A stretch of 64,000 nt of DNA, taken from the NCBI GenBank assembly GCA_045837725.1, contig JBEWZL010000260.1, positions 372,001-436,000 on the forward strand, in the 5' to 3' direction. The notes beneath the pieces were generated by a model, which worked only from the letters and a program-made list of their open reading frames with translations, was not told the DNA's origin and did no database searches. Positions 1 through 12,245 of the stretch are shown in pieces (position 1 is the stretch's first letter; each line of letters starts with the position of its first letter). Made by a program: the position numbers and the translations under genes. This DNA is from Vermamoeba vermiformis. Its lineage: Eukaryota > Tubulinea > Echinamoebida.

Positions 1-1003
1 AACAAACAATTACCTCCTGGGAATTCACTGGTGGTACGCAAACGAAGACTATAAATGTATTAGTACGCTATAAGTGCTAATTGTATTCGATTTTAGTTCC
101 GCCACCCCCAGAGGTTATTCCGATTCTGGAGTGCTACGAACAGCCGGCCAACAAAGACACATATGTAGCATACATGGGCTATCGAAACCCAACGACGGCA
201 CCGCTCTCTTATGAGGTTGGTCCAAATAACGGCTTCTTCCCAGACCCGCAAGATCGTGGTCAACCAACAACCTTCCAAAGTGGGAGATCCAGTAAGTCTA
301 ATACTAGCTATTCAAATGATATGTGATGAATATATTATGCATCATACTGAAGTTATACGTAGCGAGCTATCCGTTGAGTGCGTTCTCCTTTGGATGGAAC
401 GGAGCTGAATTGACATGGAACTTGACATCAAACTTTGTGAGGTTCAACGCGGCCAACACAGCTTTTCTTTGTCCCAAATCACTTAAAGTCGTCATCGTCT
501 TCTCAACTGCAGCGAATCTCAACGATACCCAGCTCAACGCGATTGTGCAGTCCCTGGCCAACTTCTTGGGAATTTCAGCGACACGTGTCACGGTCACGAG
601 TGTCAATTACGTGATCATTTCTTTGCCAATTGCTCGATCTATAATGCAAAGTCAGCAAGGTACACTCGAGCTCGAGATCAGTGGCACAGATTCACAGACG
701 GAGAACGAGCCTTCAGCAGCTGAAAGTGTTCAGAAGTTCGTCAACAGTGCATCGAACAGCACGCTTGTGAACGAAGTGCTCAATCCTCCGGGCACCGAGA
801 ACACCATTGAAGTCATATCGGTGAATCCGAAGTCAACGGGGGTTGAAGGCACTGGCTCACTTGTTGTCGCTCCACCCGTCACAACGCCCGTCGCACAGCC
901 TGTTACCACTACGCCGACTGCGCCCATAGGGGTTTCACCCGCAACTTCAATTTCAACTGCAATGTCATTGGTGGTAGCAGTGGTGGGGTTTTTCCTACTA
1001 TAG
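1..1003 (+). CDS. Secreted/GPI-type surface protein, 3' part: end of legume-lectin-like domain plus AHFGY/DRGQP domain
   Basis: The gene is cut by the window start. Proposed exons are 1..33, 97..291 and 363..1003, and all joins are phase 1. The first exon reads the end of a legume-lectin-like fold (TSWEFTG), aligning with TTWDFTA in the next gene. Exon 2 carries a cysteine-containing module with PILECYE, MGYRNP and DRGQPTTF motifs, a type found in secreted microbial proteins whose function I do not know. Exon 3 holds an alpha/beta segment, a Thr/Pro-rich linker and a hydrophobic C-terminal tail with no cytosolic part, as in GPI-anchored proteins. It is paralogous to the gene at 1251..3244 with the same intron positions. 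Lectin activity and GPI anchoring are inferences. Confidence 0.72.
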
Positions 1004-1250
1004 GCGATGGGTACGATCGGCATAAAATAGGCTCGATCTTCTTGGAGCTCGGCCTCGAGATTGTGGTAGTAACTGCTCAATTCGAGTAACTATCATCCTG
1101 CACGCATCCAATGGAACTAGTACTAAAGGTGAACTTTGGCTGCTCTTTCCTAATTTGGATCCGTGAGGAAAGAAATGTGTTCGTAGGTTAATCGCATTTT
1201 TTTTTATTTTGTACAATGAATGGCACATTTAGTCTGTAAATATTCACTAA

Positions 1251-3244
1251 ATGGTGTCATATAATTTAGGGATTTTATTTTTGTTCACTTTCGGTTACTT
1301 TACGCACCACGCGATTGCGGATTTCAGCATCGCCGCTCCGAATATTCCTGTAAATAACTTCGTACTTCAAGGAAACGGATCTATATCGACAGGAAGTATA
1401 ATTTTAAGCTTAGCCGAACAAGGTACCGGATCTGTTGTTTACTGGAGCGAGGCCCAAAACGTATTGGATGGATTCACTACCACATTAACATACCAAAGTA
1501 CGAGCTGTGACACTATTGTCTGGTCTGGAGGAGCGGACGGGTAAGATCTCGTGGGCGACTGTTATTAAAGTATTAATTTTTTATTATTTTAGTTTTGCGT
1601 TCTTCATTGCACCGTCAATTAATACTAACGAAGACATATCGTTTGGATCCTCGTTGGGTCTTACTGAAAAAACTAGCATCGCGTTAGTAGGCTTTATTGT
1701 TTGGCAAGGCAAGATCCTGTTCAAAGCAAAGTACGTCTTTGATAAGACTCTAAAGGGTCAAATATTCATTGAAATATTAGTTTTTATCGATACTCGATGG
1801 TTATTGCAATTTATACAAAGTCAAACTTTTTAAGCTTTTACTGAGTTTGGTAATATAGCGCTGTGGGCATGACTATGGGCCCTGCCGACAATGTTCCTTT
1901 TCTGCAAGACATGAATATGTTGTCTTGGCGATGCTCAGGTCCGCTTACCGTTACGATCGACTACTCCCCGCCATCCAGTTTCCGGGTAGCTAAAAAAACT
2001 ATTGGTCTATCATTTTAAAGATATTAATTCGATGTGTTTAATTAGATTAGAGCTCCAGTTACCGCAACGGATCTGACCTTCACGTTGGACATTACGCAGT
2101 ACTTTGGAGCTGGCAAATACTACCTTGGCTTGAGCGGCGCAACTGGCGGTGGATATATGCAGCAAGAAATAACTACGTGGGACTTTACAGCTAGTAAGGA
2201 TATTAATATACAATAGAATTAAATTTGAAAATTAATGTTCGGTACAGCGCCGACTGGTCTGGTACCAATTTTGGAGTGCTTTGAGGACTTAGGGGGAGGC
2301 TCTTATATAGCTCATTTCGGTTATAATAATCTCGGAAGTGTGTCCAAGCAGTTTGATATAGGCCCCCAGAACTCTTTCTCGCCAGGTGATGCAGATCGAG
2401 GTCAATTGACGACATTCGCACCAGGCAGATCTCGTACGTTAAACAAAATATATTTCACCCTTGCTAATTTCTACTAGAGTATTACCCTGTTAATGCCTTT
2501 TCGATTCCTTGGGATGGACAAACGACGACGTGGACTTTAGACGATCATCAACTTACCATTAATACTGCCAACATCAATAGTCTTTGTCCGTCAGCATTGA
2601 AAGTATCCGTTACATTTACAGCTGCGCGAAATTTGACGGATGCGGAGATAGCAACCATTGTACAATCGATCGCTACTCTGCTGCAGATCTCGCCTTCTCG
2701 AATTATTGTGATTGGATATACTTATGGCGGAGGTGTTAAACGATCGATCAATCAAGCGGATCTGGCCACACTCGAACTCGAGATCGCTGGTGCAGGTTCT
2801 GGAACCAACGAACCTTCAGCATCTCAAAGTGTTCAAACTTTCATTCAAAGTGCTTCAAACACGACTTTAATGAACCAAGTACTCAATCCTGATGGTTCGA
2901 GCACTGTAGGATTCGTTTCGTCAGGCTTGAAAGAGACCGGATCCGAGGAGAATGGCGATCGGGTGGCGCAAGCTCCAGTTGCTAGTCCTATTGATACTCC
3001 GATCTCCTCTCCAACTGATCCGCCCAACACCTCCTCGCCGCCTTCGTCATCGCCAGTTAATAGCGAAGTGCCTAGTGCTGGGCCAAGCAACGAAAATCAG
3101 CCGCAATCAGCTGCTGTGCCTAGATCTGCTGCGCCGAGTAAAACCGCGACACCACAACAGCCAGCAGATGCAAAGTCTATTGGCGGTGCAATGACGCCTG
3201 TCTATTCTCTTGTAATTATGTTTGTATTGTACGTTACTGTATAG
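1251..3244 (+). CDS. Secreted legume-lectin-like protein with AHFGY/DRGQP domain and GPI-type tail
   Basis: Exons 1251..1540, 1593..1730, 1859..1985, 2046..2193, 2248..2433 and 2478..3244 give 551 residues. Residues 1-24 form a signal peptide. Residues about 25-230 resemble an L-type lectin: the strands FAFFIAP, TVTIDY and YYLGLSGATGGGY, ending TTWDFTA, match the closing strands of the legume lectin sandwich. Next comes the module with PILECFE, AHFGYNN and DRGQLTTF, then an alpha/beta segment (DAEIATIVQSIATLLQ). A long Ser/Pro/Thr-rich stalk follows, and the protein ends in a hydrophobic segment without a cytosolic tail. This suggests a wall- or membrane-attached sugar-binding protein. It is the tandem partner of the gene ending at 1003. 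The intron 3 acceptor (2045) was chosen because it keeps the lectin frame. Confidence 0.78.
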
Positions 3245-3501
3245 TGCAGATTGTATAAAAATAAATACCACCACGCAAGCAAAAAAGCGGCTTGCAAAGG
3301 TAAAATTGTAAAAATGTCGTCAGTAGTGACATGAATGCCAAGCGGGGTGAGGCTTTTTGAGCTGTCGTTGGATGAAATTTCGCCGAAGATTCTTTGTTCG
3401 CAAAAGTCCCCTGTTTGTCCCGTCCTGTCAAACTGCTCGCGTTTCCGTGTTCTGTCATATAATTTGATTCCATACCACGACCACATACGAATCGACTTCT
3501 A

Positions 3502-4889
3502 ATGGCAAAGTTATATCCCCTTCTCTTTGTTTTTGCTGTCGTTGGATTTGCTTCGGTAAGTCCCAACTTTGAATTAAATAATTAACTAAATATTAATGAT
3601 ATCAATAAATTAGGCTGCCGAACCAGCATGGCTAGCAGGCAAACCAATGAATCAATGGTTTGAAATTAACGGCACGAGCGGTGCTGGCGGAGCAGCACTG
3701 AATGCTTGGGGCAGTTTCGTTCTTCGAGAAGACACTACGGAGCTTTTTGTCGCTGCCAGTGGCGGCCATGGAGACTCTTATGATAATCGAGTTGTCTCCA
3801 TTAAGCTGACAGACGATCAGCCACAGTGGATCGTACGCGTACAGCCGACTCCCCAGGAACTTGTCGTTCAAGACGTGCCCTACTATAAAGATGGCTTGCC
3901 TTCTTCTCGTCACAACTATCAACACAGCATGTGGGTCCCGGCAATTAATCGCCTCATTATGTGCGGCGCTTATGCCGTGTACGGATCTGCCTATGCCTTT
4001 CCGACGATTGACGGATTCAATCCTGACACGAATCAATGGGATCCACAAAACACTTGGCCAAACATCACTTAAGGATACGGAGTGCTTCGTGAAACTAACA
4101 GCAGCATCATTTGGGCCAACAGCTTGACTCGTATCGATTTGGAGAAGAAAGAGTTGACAAAGCCAATCACCACGACTGCCAATGTCTTTGCACGCTGGCC
4201 ATGGGCGCATGACACGCGCCGTCATCAACTCTTCTCGCTGCAATTTGGAGACGGTCAAGGCTTTAATACCGAGTTAGGTATTCAAGCCGCACGTATTCCA
4301 CTAAACCCTGGTGACACGCAGTACAAAGTCACTTTCAAAAACAGCTCCACAACGGATCTGTTCATCTCCGAAGCCCCAACGTACGCTGGCATGGACTACG
4401 ATCCCATGAATGACCGTTTCCTGTTCTACTACGGTCAACTTACCTCTGTTGGTCGCATCTACGTCATCACTCCGAACGATGGCAGTGATGGTTGGGAAAT
4501 GAGCACTTTGCCTTTGGCCGACGGATCTGCAACACCGCCCTCCGCTCCTGGGGCTGGTGTCAACAAAAGATTTCTTTACGTACCTGGCCTCAATGTGTTT
4601 GTGATGCAGCCATCGGTGAGCAGCAACATTTGGTTCATTCGTGTTGGTTCTTTCGGTAAGTCAAGACACTACTGTCATCATAAAGTGAGTTAGTAGTAAT
4701 TAATTGGCGTTAGAACAAATACCTCAATCAGCGCCGTATGTAGCAAGTCCTCAAACAACTGCTCCTCAGTCATCGAACTCTCCTCAATCAAGCTCTAATG
4801 TGCCGAAAGCAAGGACGAGCGATGTTTCTGCCGTTATGAGCTACCTATCAGTGATAGTAGTGATAATCAGTCTCGTTTTAATGAGCTAA
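3502..4889 (+). pseudogene. Kelch/galactose-oxidase-like secreted protein, copy 1, interrupted by a stop codon
   Basis: Exons are 3502..3555 (signal peptide), 3614..4655 and 4714..4889, the same structure as the copy at 5136..6540. The mature part looks like a beta-propeller of the galactose-oxidase/kelch type: SGGHGDSYDNRVVSI, SRHNYQHSMWVP and a repeated IDGFNPDTNQWDP blade. At 4070..4072 an in-frame TAA replaces the AAA (Lys) of the other copy. This is one A-to-T change, and the reading frame continues intact and well conserved on both sides. The C-terminal exon encodes a Ser/Pro/Gln linker and a hydrophobic GPI-type end. The single stop could be a recent nonsense mutation, a read-through site or a sequencing error. 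Without read-through a 153-residue fragment would be made. Confidence 0.7.
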
Positions 4890-5135
4890 AAACCGAGCCA
4901 TTATTATTTTATGTACTAGTAAATGACGTTATTTTTGTAATACGCTAATAAATGAACGATTATATTAGGATTTGTGAGTCGGTTACCGTGATGACTGTTG
5001 ATCGATCGGTGACACTCTGGTGAAATTTCAATCCAACGTCCCCTGGGGACAGGCCTGTCCCGTCCCTTATTTAGCCATAAATACTCGTGGTCTTTAATAT
5101 ATTAAATTCCATTCCGCGAACACGAATCAGCTCTG

Positions 5136-6540
5136 ATGTTTTCAAGGTTGTATTTCCTTCTCTTTCTTTTCGCTGTCGTTGGAGCTACTTCGGTAAGTGC
5201 CAACTTTCCCACATTGGCATTTGAATATTACCTCAAACCATTGTTAGGCCGCCGAACCAGCATGGTTAGCAGGCAAGCCAATGAATCAATGGTTTGAAAT
5301 CAACGGCACGAGCGGTGCTGGAGGAGCAGCAATTGATCCTTGGGGCAGCTTCGTTCTTCGAGAAGACACCACGGAGTTGTTCGTCGTTGCTAACGGTGGT
5401 CATCATGACTCTCATGATAATCGAGTTGTCTCCATTAAGCTGACAGACGATCAGCCACAGTGGATCATGCGCGCACAGCCAACTCCCCAAGAGTTTGTCG
5501 TTGAAGACGTGGCCTACTATAAAGATGGCTTGCCTTCTTCTCGCCACAACTATCAACACAGCATGTGGGTTCCTGCAATCAATAGAATTATTCTATGTGG
5601 TGCCTACGGTGTATTTGGAAGTGGTACGGCTTTTCCCACAATTGACGGATTCAATCCTGACACGAATCAATGGGATCCGCAAAACACTTGGCCAAACATC
5701 ACTAAAGGATACGGAGTACTTCGTGAAACCAACAGCAGCATCATTTGGGCCAACAGCTTGACTCGTATTGATTTGGAGAAGAAAGAGTTGACAAACCCAA
5801 TCACCAAGATTGCTAACATCTTTGCACGCTGGCCATGGGCACATGACACGCGTCGTCATCAACTTTTCACACTGGAGTTCGGAGACGGTCAAGGCTATGA
5901 TACGGATTTAGGCGTGCAAGCGTCGCGTATTCCACTCAACCCTGGTGACACGCAGTACAAAGTCACTTTCAAAAACAGTAGTGCGCTGGATCTGTTCATC
6001 TCCGAAGCTCCAACGTACTCTGCCATGGACTATGATCCCGTGAATGACCGCTTTCTATTCTACTATGGCCAGCTCTCCTCGGTCGGACGTATCTACGTCA
6101 TCACTCCGAATGATGGCAGTGATGGTTGGGAAATGAGTACTTTGCCTTTGACTGAGGGATCTGCGACACCACCCTCTACGCCCAGCTCTGGATCAGGCAT
6201 CAACAAGCGGTTTCTTTACGTACCTGGTCTCAATGTGTTTGTGATGCAGCCATTGGCAAGCAGTAACATTTGGTTCATTCGCGTCGGTTCTTTTGGTAAG
6301 TCGAGCAGCAACAGCATTAACTTTATGCACGAGTTAGTGTTAATCGATTGAATGATATTAGAACAAATACCTCAATCAGCGCCGTATGTTGCAAGTCCTC
6401 AAACAACTGCTCCTCAATCAAGCTCGCCTCAAGGTAACTCTAACGTGCCGAAAGCAAGGACAAGCGACGTAACTCACGTAACGAACTACCTTTCTTTACT
6501 GTTGACTATTAGTGGCATCGTATTGGTGTTGCAACTATAG
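5136..6540 (+). CDS. Kelch/galactose-oxidase-like secreted protein, copy 2
   Basis: Exons 5136..5192, 5248..6295 and 6362..6540 encode about 427 residues. Exon 1 is almost exactly a 19-residue signal peptide, and exon 2 encodes a probable beta-propeller with repeated DxxNRVVSI, SRHNYQHSMWVP and INGFNPDTNQWDP-like blades. I see no clear copper ligands, so oxidase activity is not claimed. Exon 3 encodes a low-complexity Ser/Pro/Gln linker and a hydrophobic tail ending LVLQL, typical of GPI addition. The protein is nearly identical to the disrupted copy upstream, so this is a recent tandem duplication. Together with the two lectin-like genes before it, it forms a short cluster of surface or matrix proteins on one strand. 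Confidence 0.8.
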
Positions 6541-6645
6541 AAATTTTAAATAAACTGTCATTAGTGGTCCGATCTGCGGCAGAAAAAAGTTCAGTGATGA
6601 CTCGATCCGTAACTAGTTAGAAAGGCTTACGTAACTTTTAGTAGC

Positions 6646-9425
6646 TCAATACAGGTCCTTAAGTCTCCTATTCTCTTCTTTCAGCCGCTTAATCTCTTCT
6701 AATAACTCTTGCTTCTCGCCGTAATGATGTTGCATCAAAGCATTAATTTCCATTTGTTGGATCTGGAACTGTCTTAATAGCTCCAGATGCAAGTTCTGAA
6801 CTTGACCCAGGACCTCTTCTCTGAACGATGCCAAGCTATCTGAGATAACACCTTGCAATAACTGTTGTTGAAACTGCAAAGCTTGGTTGACACTCTGCGG
6901 TGGGCTCGTGTATTCGGAACCAGATCCGCTGCTGTGACTCGCCAGTACGGCCGGCTGTAACTGCGGTGCGGGCTTCTTAATGGTCTCGGCTGCAATGCTC
7001 GCTGTACTAGACTCAACAGTCTGCATTGTTGACACGTCTGTAACTTTCTGTTGACCAAGGTTGAGGCTCTTGCGTGTGCCTGCAGGGGCAGTCATTTCTA
7101 CTGAAGGCGAGGACTGGTAGTTCGTGAAGCTGCCCGTTGGTGGCAAGTCAACTGCTGTGACGCTAGGAGTGTACTTGGGATAAACAGGGGTCTCAACTTT
7201 GATTGGCGAAACCGGTGGTCTATTGAGCTGTTAGTAGCTGTACGAGTAGGAAGCGCAACATACTCTTCGATAGAGAACGCAGCCTTGTCCTTGTGATCAG
7301 TTTTGGTGACAGGCGTTGAGAACAGGTCCGCATTGGTTGGCTTGTTGATCGTTAATGAAGGGCCAGTTGTGATGGGCGAGATGACATTTGTATTGGTATA
7401 AAGCTCGTTGCTGTACGTGTCTTTTCCTAACGGAGACAAGACATCTCCTGCCATCGGTGAGCTCATCTTCGCTGTCACTAACGGAGAAGATGTTGTGACG
7501 TGGTGAATGGGAGACAAGACGCTGAAGTTGTTGCCGGTCTTAGTGCTCAAAGGCGATAAGACGCCATTGTCGAACGACATATTAGGACCTCCTGGAGTGT
7601 GCAATGAGCGGTCCATTGATGAATTGACATCGAGGTTTGCCATTGGTCTGATGGGTGATAGAACGTCTTCAGGACGCGTTGGTGTCGCTGCAATTCATTA
7701 TTAGAACTTCCATCAATAATACATCCATAGAACTTACCCCCTTTCAACGGTGAAAGCACGTCACCTACTTCATGAGCGCCTCCTGGACGAGCAAAAGTAT
7801 CGTCTGTGGAGTCATCGACACCGCTATTAAATGACATGGCTGAAGGGCTCGTGGGGATAAAATCGTCCTTAATCAACTCGGACTACACAGACATGAGTAA
7901 TAATATCTTATACTGATCAGTTTAAACAATCCTTACCTTCACTTCAGCGTGCTGGAGTTGAATGGATCTGATGATGGTGCTATGAGCCTGAACCTCACTA
8001 ACAGCCTTAACTTCATTGCGAATGTCGTACACGATAATTTTGCCTATCGCGCAAGGTCAGTACAATTAATGTAATAAGCCACAGTTGAGAAAACCATACC
8101 CGAAGCAGTACCAACCACCAATGTATTGCCATCGTCGTGCAAGTCCATGGCCGTCAAAGGAACTTGTGTTTGAATGACCTTGGAGGCCCTATTAAGTTTA
8201 TTAATGATATGACCGAAGGCTAAGTAATAGGACGGACGTACGCTTGTTTGACTGTATCGATGAGCACGATCTTTTTATCAAGACCGGCTGAAATAAGAAG
8301 CGTTGGCATAGTTGGTGAGTAAACTATGGCACTAGTCGGTGCAGTGTGGCCTATTTCGTATGAAAAATATCAGATTAAAAGGTGTTACTAAGGCATAATA
8401 TCGCTCTTAACACGTGCCTTTGAACGCTCCAATTGGTTGCTTCTTTGTGTAGTCCCATATGTGAACTGCACCCGAATCTGCACATGTAGCAAATTGGTTC
8501 TTTTTCAACGGTGCGTATCTGATAGCCTTGAAAGCCTAAACAAATCAGAGACATTAGAACACATTCGCATACACAGTTTGAATACTATCACGCTTCAAAT
8601 ATTAAATTCCGTATTTTCGGCCTCGACTACTACTTACTGCGTCTTCTAACTTATATTGAGCCACTGTTTTGCCGCTCAGTAAGTTGTGCACATGCAGCTC
8701 TCCGTTGAGTGTACACGAGGCTAAGTGAGAGTCTGTACGGCTGAATCGTATACATGTGATAGTATCCGTGTGTGTCTATACATATATATTATTAAAACTA
8801 ACAAAATCGAGCGTAGACCGTAACACTAGCAACCGAGATCAAGGATCTAGGATCTCTAGTCTACTACATGGCAAGCTTTTGACGTACCTTGAATAACTTA
8901 ACTACGCTCTTTTTCTTTAAATCCCAAATTTTAACGAGGTTATCGGAGCCTCCTGTAGCTAGATAACGAGATCCGGTACTGAAGCACAGGGAATTCGTTT
9001 CCTAAATGCTAGTTAGCAATACTGGTGAATATTAAATGCTGCTTACGCAATTATCCTTGTCGGGGAACATTCCTAACGAAGCACCGTCGGCTCTGTTCAA
9101 ATAGATTTTTCCATCTGCACTGCACGTCGCCAATAATTTATCTAAATTATTGAATATTAATAAATAGATGCACGTAATTATGTATATCACTAAAACGCTC
9201 GTAGAAGCCGAAATAACATAATTAAATTCAAATTGATTTTCTAAAAAGGCGCCAAATAATATTACGCCCTTGCAATCGAATCTATTCAATCTCCTTACTA
9301 TTATGGTTCCAAGATACTTCGTTAATTTCGCCTTGGTGCTGTTTTTTAAATTCTACAACCGCTTCGAGCTTTGGAACTCGATAAGTTTTGATCACATCCG
9401 CAGCTGAAGCAACTATATTCTCCAT
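6646..9425 (-). CDS. NEDD1: NEDD1-like gamma-tubulin recruitment factor (WD40 plus C-terminal coiled coil)
   Basis: Minus-strand exons 9299..9425, 9047..9141, 8888..9001, 8638..8775, 8418..8535, 8242..8350, 8100..8188, 7937..8043, 7738..7882, 7264..7687 and 6646..7219 give 679 residues. The N-terminal half carries WD40 repeats (TGGSDNLVKIWD, TCADSGAVHIWDY, SAGLDKKIVLID). The last ~90 residues match the NEDD1 helical region that binds the gamma-tubulin ring complex: SLASFREEVLGQVQNLHLEL, then EIKRLKEENRRLKDLY. NEDD1/GCP-WD targets gamma-tubulin rings to centrosomes and spindles. The middle has seven V-[LI]-S-P-[LI] motifs, likely proline-directed kinase sites. One intron (8351..8417) uses a GC donor supported by phase and WD homology. 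The 7220..7263 intron is 44 nt and contains TACTAAC. Confidence 0.88.
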
Positions 9426-9701
9426 TTAACAAATATACATAAAATTCTATTGTTTCATCTATTTTACAATAAGGTGAACTAAATTGCGGTGATCCAAAAT
9501 TTTGATTCCCTCGGAATGCAACACACAACAAAAATATTAATCAACATATTATAATTTGATTTATTTTTATGTTTTTTTGTCGTTCTTGGATGAATCTTCA
9601 CCAAAATTAACGCGCATACAAAGATCCATTACAAAAACTTTGGAATAAATATACTCTTTTCGTTATCGCTATTAAGGACTTATGTTCCGATTTTAGGGCA
9701 C

Positions 9702-11306
9702 TTAAGCGGTTTGCTTTTCGTTCTTGGCGCTTTGGATGACCTTGAGAACGGAGACCAAGTTTTCTTTCCACAAGGCAACACGATCTCGCAAGGACTCCCA
9801 TTGAGCCTTGTCGAATGAGCGGTGAGATGATCGACTATAATGATATTCGTTAGTATCTTTGGCAATAAAAATAGCTCGAATTGTAATCGTCAGAAGATCC
9901 GCGTGAGCGAACCAGTAAGTGGTCATTATTTTCATTCAAATATCAACTGTGGATATTGATAATGGTATAAATGTACTGTAAGCCACGACTACTTACGCAA
10001 CAGAAATGGTTTTAGCAGTAGGATCCATTCTGGCCTCGAGCAACTTCTCGCCAACAGCGGTGATAACCCAGTATTCGACTTCATCTTCGTTTTGGAGCTT
10101 CAAAGCCTTAGAGACTTCAGCGTAGGTCAACTCGCTCTTTTGAGAGGCCAAAGAGACCAAAGTCAACATTGTAATCTTTCGGCGCAAAACATCCGCATCC
10201 AATCCAAGAGCAGAAACGTCGCCTTGAGGGAATGAAGCAAAGTTGTCCAAATCACCATTGTTAAATATTTTGAGGAGTTGGAAAACGTTAGCATCTGATT
10301 TTTCGAGAGCCTTAACGACGGGCAGACTGAAAAGCTCATCGAATTGATAGTTGTCCTTGGATTTCAAAACTTCCAAAGCATAAGCCTTAGCCTCGCCGGT
10401 GACGCTAGCAACCTCGTTGGCCTCGAAGGTCTTGAAGTATTTTAATGAAAATTTGTTGTAAAAAGCACTATAATAAAGATATTAGATCCGGTTTTATCGT
10501 GGATCCACCAAGGTCAGTACTCACGTTTCTTTTTCCTTAGTCATCTCGCGGAGCAATTTGTAAACCTCGCGCTTTTGTGCCACTGAGCTCTTCCACTCTC
10601 TGAACTTATCCTCGACGGTATCAAAAAGAGGGTAAACCAGATCGCTGTTAGATGCAGCGCATTTTAACAAGGAGACAAAAATTTCTGCTCTGAGATCGTT
10701 GTCTTGTGCCAGATTATACATATTATTCAAACTGCAAAATACAGCATTAGTCTTTTAATCACGACAATTAAGCGCTTGCACGCATTATTGTTTGTAATAG
10801 CAGTTCCATAATTATTATCAAATTTGCATTAGCATAATATTGTCAATATAATACGTACACTGTGATTTTAACCAAGGATTTTTCTGTAGGATTAGCGGCG
10901 ACAGCCTTGACTTGTTGATGCAAGAGATCTTTTGTGTTAGAGCCTCCGTGCTTCAAGATTAAAGTAGTTTGCAATCCAAAAAATCCTTCGACATCTATAT
11001 GTAATATTATTAAATTAATAATCGCGAAAAAGACTTCCACAAACCGAATCGATAATTTTTTTCGATCAGATCATCTCAAAATTCATAATTATAATAATTA
11101 CCTTTTTCTGCTCCTTGTTCCAAAACCAACTGTTGACTAGATAATAATTTCTTCAACAACTCGCTTTGTTTATTTTGTTCTACGGCTTTCTCAATATTTT
11201 TTTCGTCTGCATCGGCCTTGAGCTCTGGCTTCAATGAAGCGAGATAGCCGAACAAGTCAGCAAACTGCTCAGCTTCGCCAGTAACGTCAACAAATGTTGC
11301 ACTCAT
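9702..11306 (-). CDS. EIF3M: Eukaryotic translation initiation factor 3 subunit M
   Basis: Minus-strand exons 11102..11306, 10859..10994, 10525..10731, 9997..10467 and 9702..9834 encode 383 residues, close to animal eIF3m (about 374). The core is a helical repeat followed by a PCI winged-helix region (SLPVVKALEKSDANVFQLLK, then LRRKITMLTLVSLAS and LTYAEVSKALKL). The end matches the eIF3m tail with an F-x(5)-W-x(8)-W pattern (FDKAQWESLRDRVALWKENL). eIF3m is a PCI-ring subunit of the cytosolic eIF3 complex that assembles 43S pre-initiation complexes. COP9 subunit 7 and other PCI proteins are the alternative, but the tail favours eIF3m. NEDD1 follows on the same strand with no sign of co-regulation. 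Confidence 0.87.
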
Positions 11307-12245
11307 GTTTGCTGATAATCAAACGATTGACAAAATGAAACGACCGCGAGATCGAACCCAAAAAAACGCACCGCGCTAACGAGTGTACACACGAGAGGGC
11401 TTGCTCTTGCGAACGAGCATAACTTCATCAAGGCGTTGCACCTGAGGGTAATGTTGATCGGGGCTATCCTGCACAGGAAGCTGGAGCAGGACCGTCCAAG
11501 TGACTGCAACGTTCAACGGATTTGCGACAAATATTTGGGCAAACGGTATGTAGTGTTGCTACACGAGATAAATACGTGGTTCGTAGCTCAGCAAAGTAGT
11601 TTTGCCCGTTGCCTTGATTTAAATCCGACCAACCAAAGTTATTATTAGGCTTCACTACTTTATTAATTTTACACCTGAAAATAATTAGTAGGCAGTGTAT
11701 GTATAACATTTGTATGCCTAATTTAGCTAAATTAAATTTTCTATCGAGTTTAAAAATTACATCGTGCAACATCCACCGTGCATTCCTTTTTAGCTTCCCA
11801 GTTGCCTTTAAGCTCGCTAAAAATAGACATATACTTGATTTATGGCCGGAACATGCGAAAGAATCGTCATAATGTCCAGATTTAGATTTAAATCTGAGTT
11901 AGGAAATTCGTCTTGAATTGCAACCAAACAAAAGGTGAGAAAGTCTATCACATCCCAGCGTTGTGGCAAGGTGGTAGTCACTAATTATGGTCTTATTTCT
12001 ACCGTTGGAGCGTTCAACAAAGTTCCCGCAATTAGTATTGCTATTTATTTTTCTATTTACGATAGTCACCCACAAACGAGTATCTTTTGCTACAGACCAA
12101 GAGCCATTTATTTATTTCAGCTCGAGCTCTTATATTGGTCGTAAACGAAGCAGTTGAAACGTACTCATCCTGTATTTTTGAATCTCGTTATATTTTTTTC
12201 TTGGATGCAACTCAATTAGGCCCAAATAACTCATAAAATTATTCA
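11307..12245. other. Intergenic region between divergent eIF3m and WNK genes
   Basis: This stretch of about 940 bases must hold both promoters. A GC-richer block at about 11340-11640 has open frames on both strands (up to about 100 codons), but none shows splice-consistent extension or recognisable protein motifs. I see no gene, tRNA or repeat here. Confidence 0.5.

Noticed and set aside
11575-11650. Possible tRNA-like stretch (GTTCGTAGCTCAGC)
   Set aside because: It resembles a D-arm, but no T-arm or matching acceptor stem could be found at tRNA spacing.
11464-11772. About 100-codon open frame on the minus strand upstream of eIF3m, and a + strand frame at 11436..11648
   Set aside because: They overlap each other in opposite directions, have no recognisable motif and no splice-consistent extension, and lie in a divergent promoter region.
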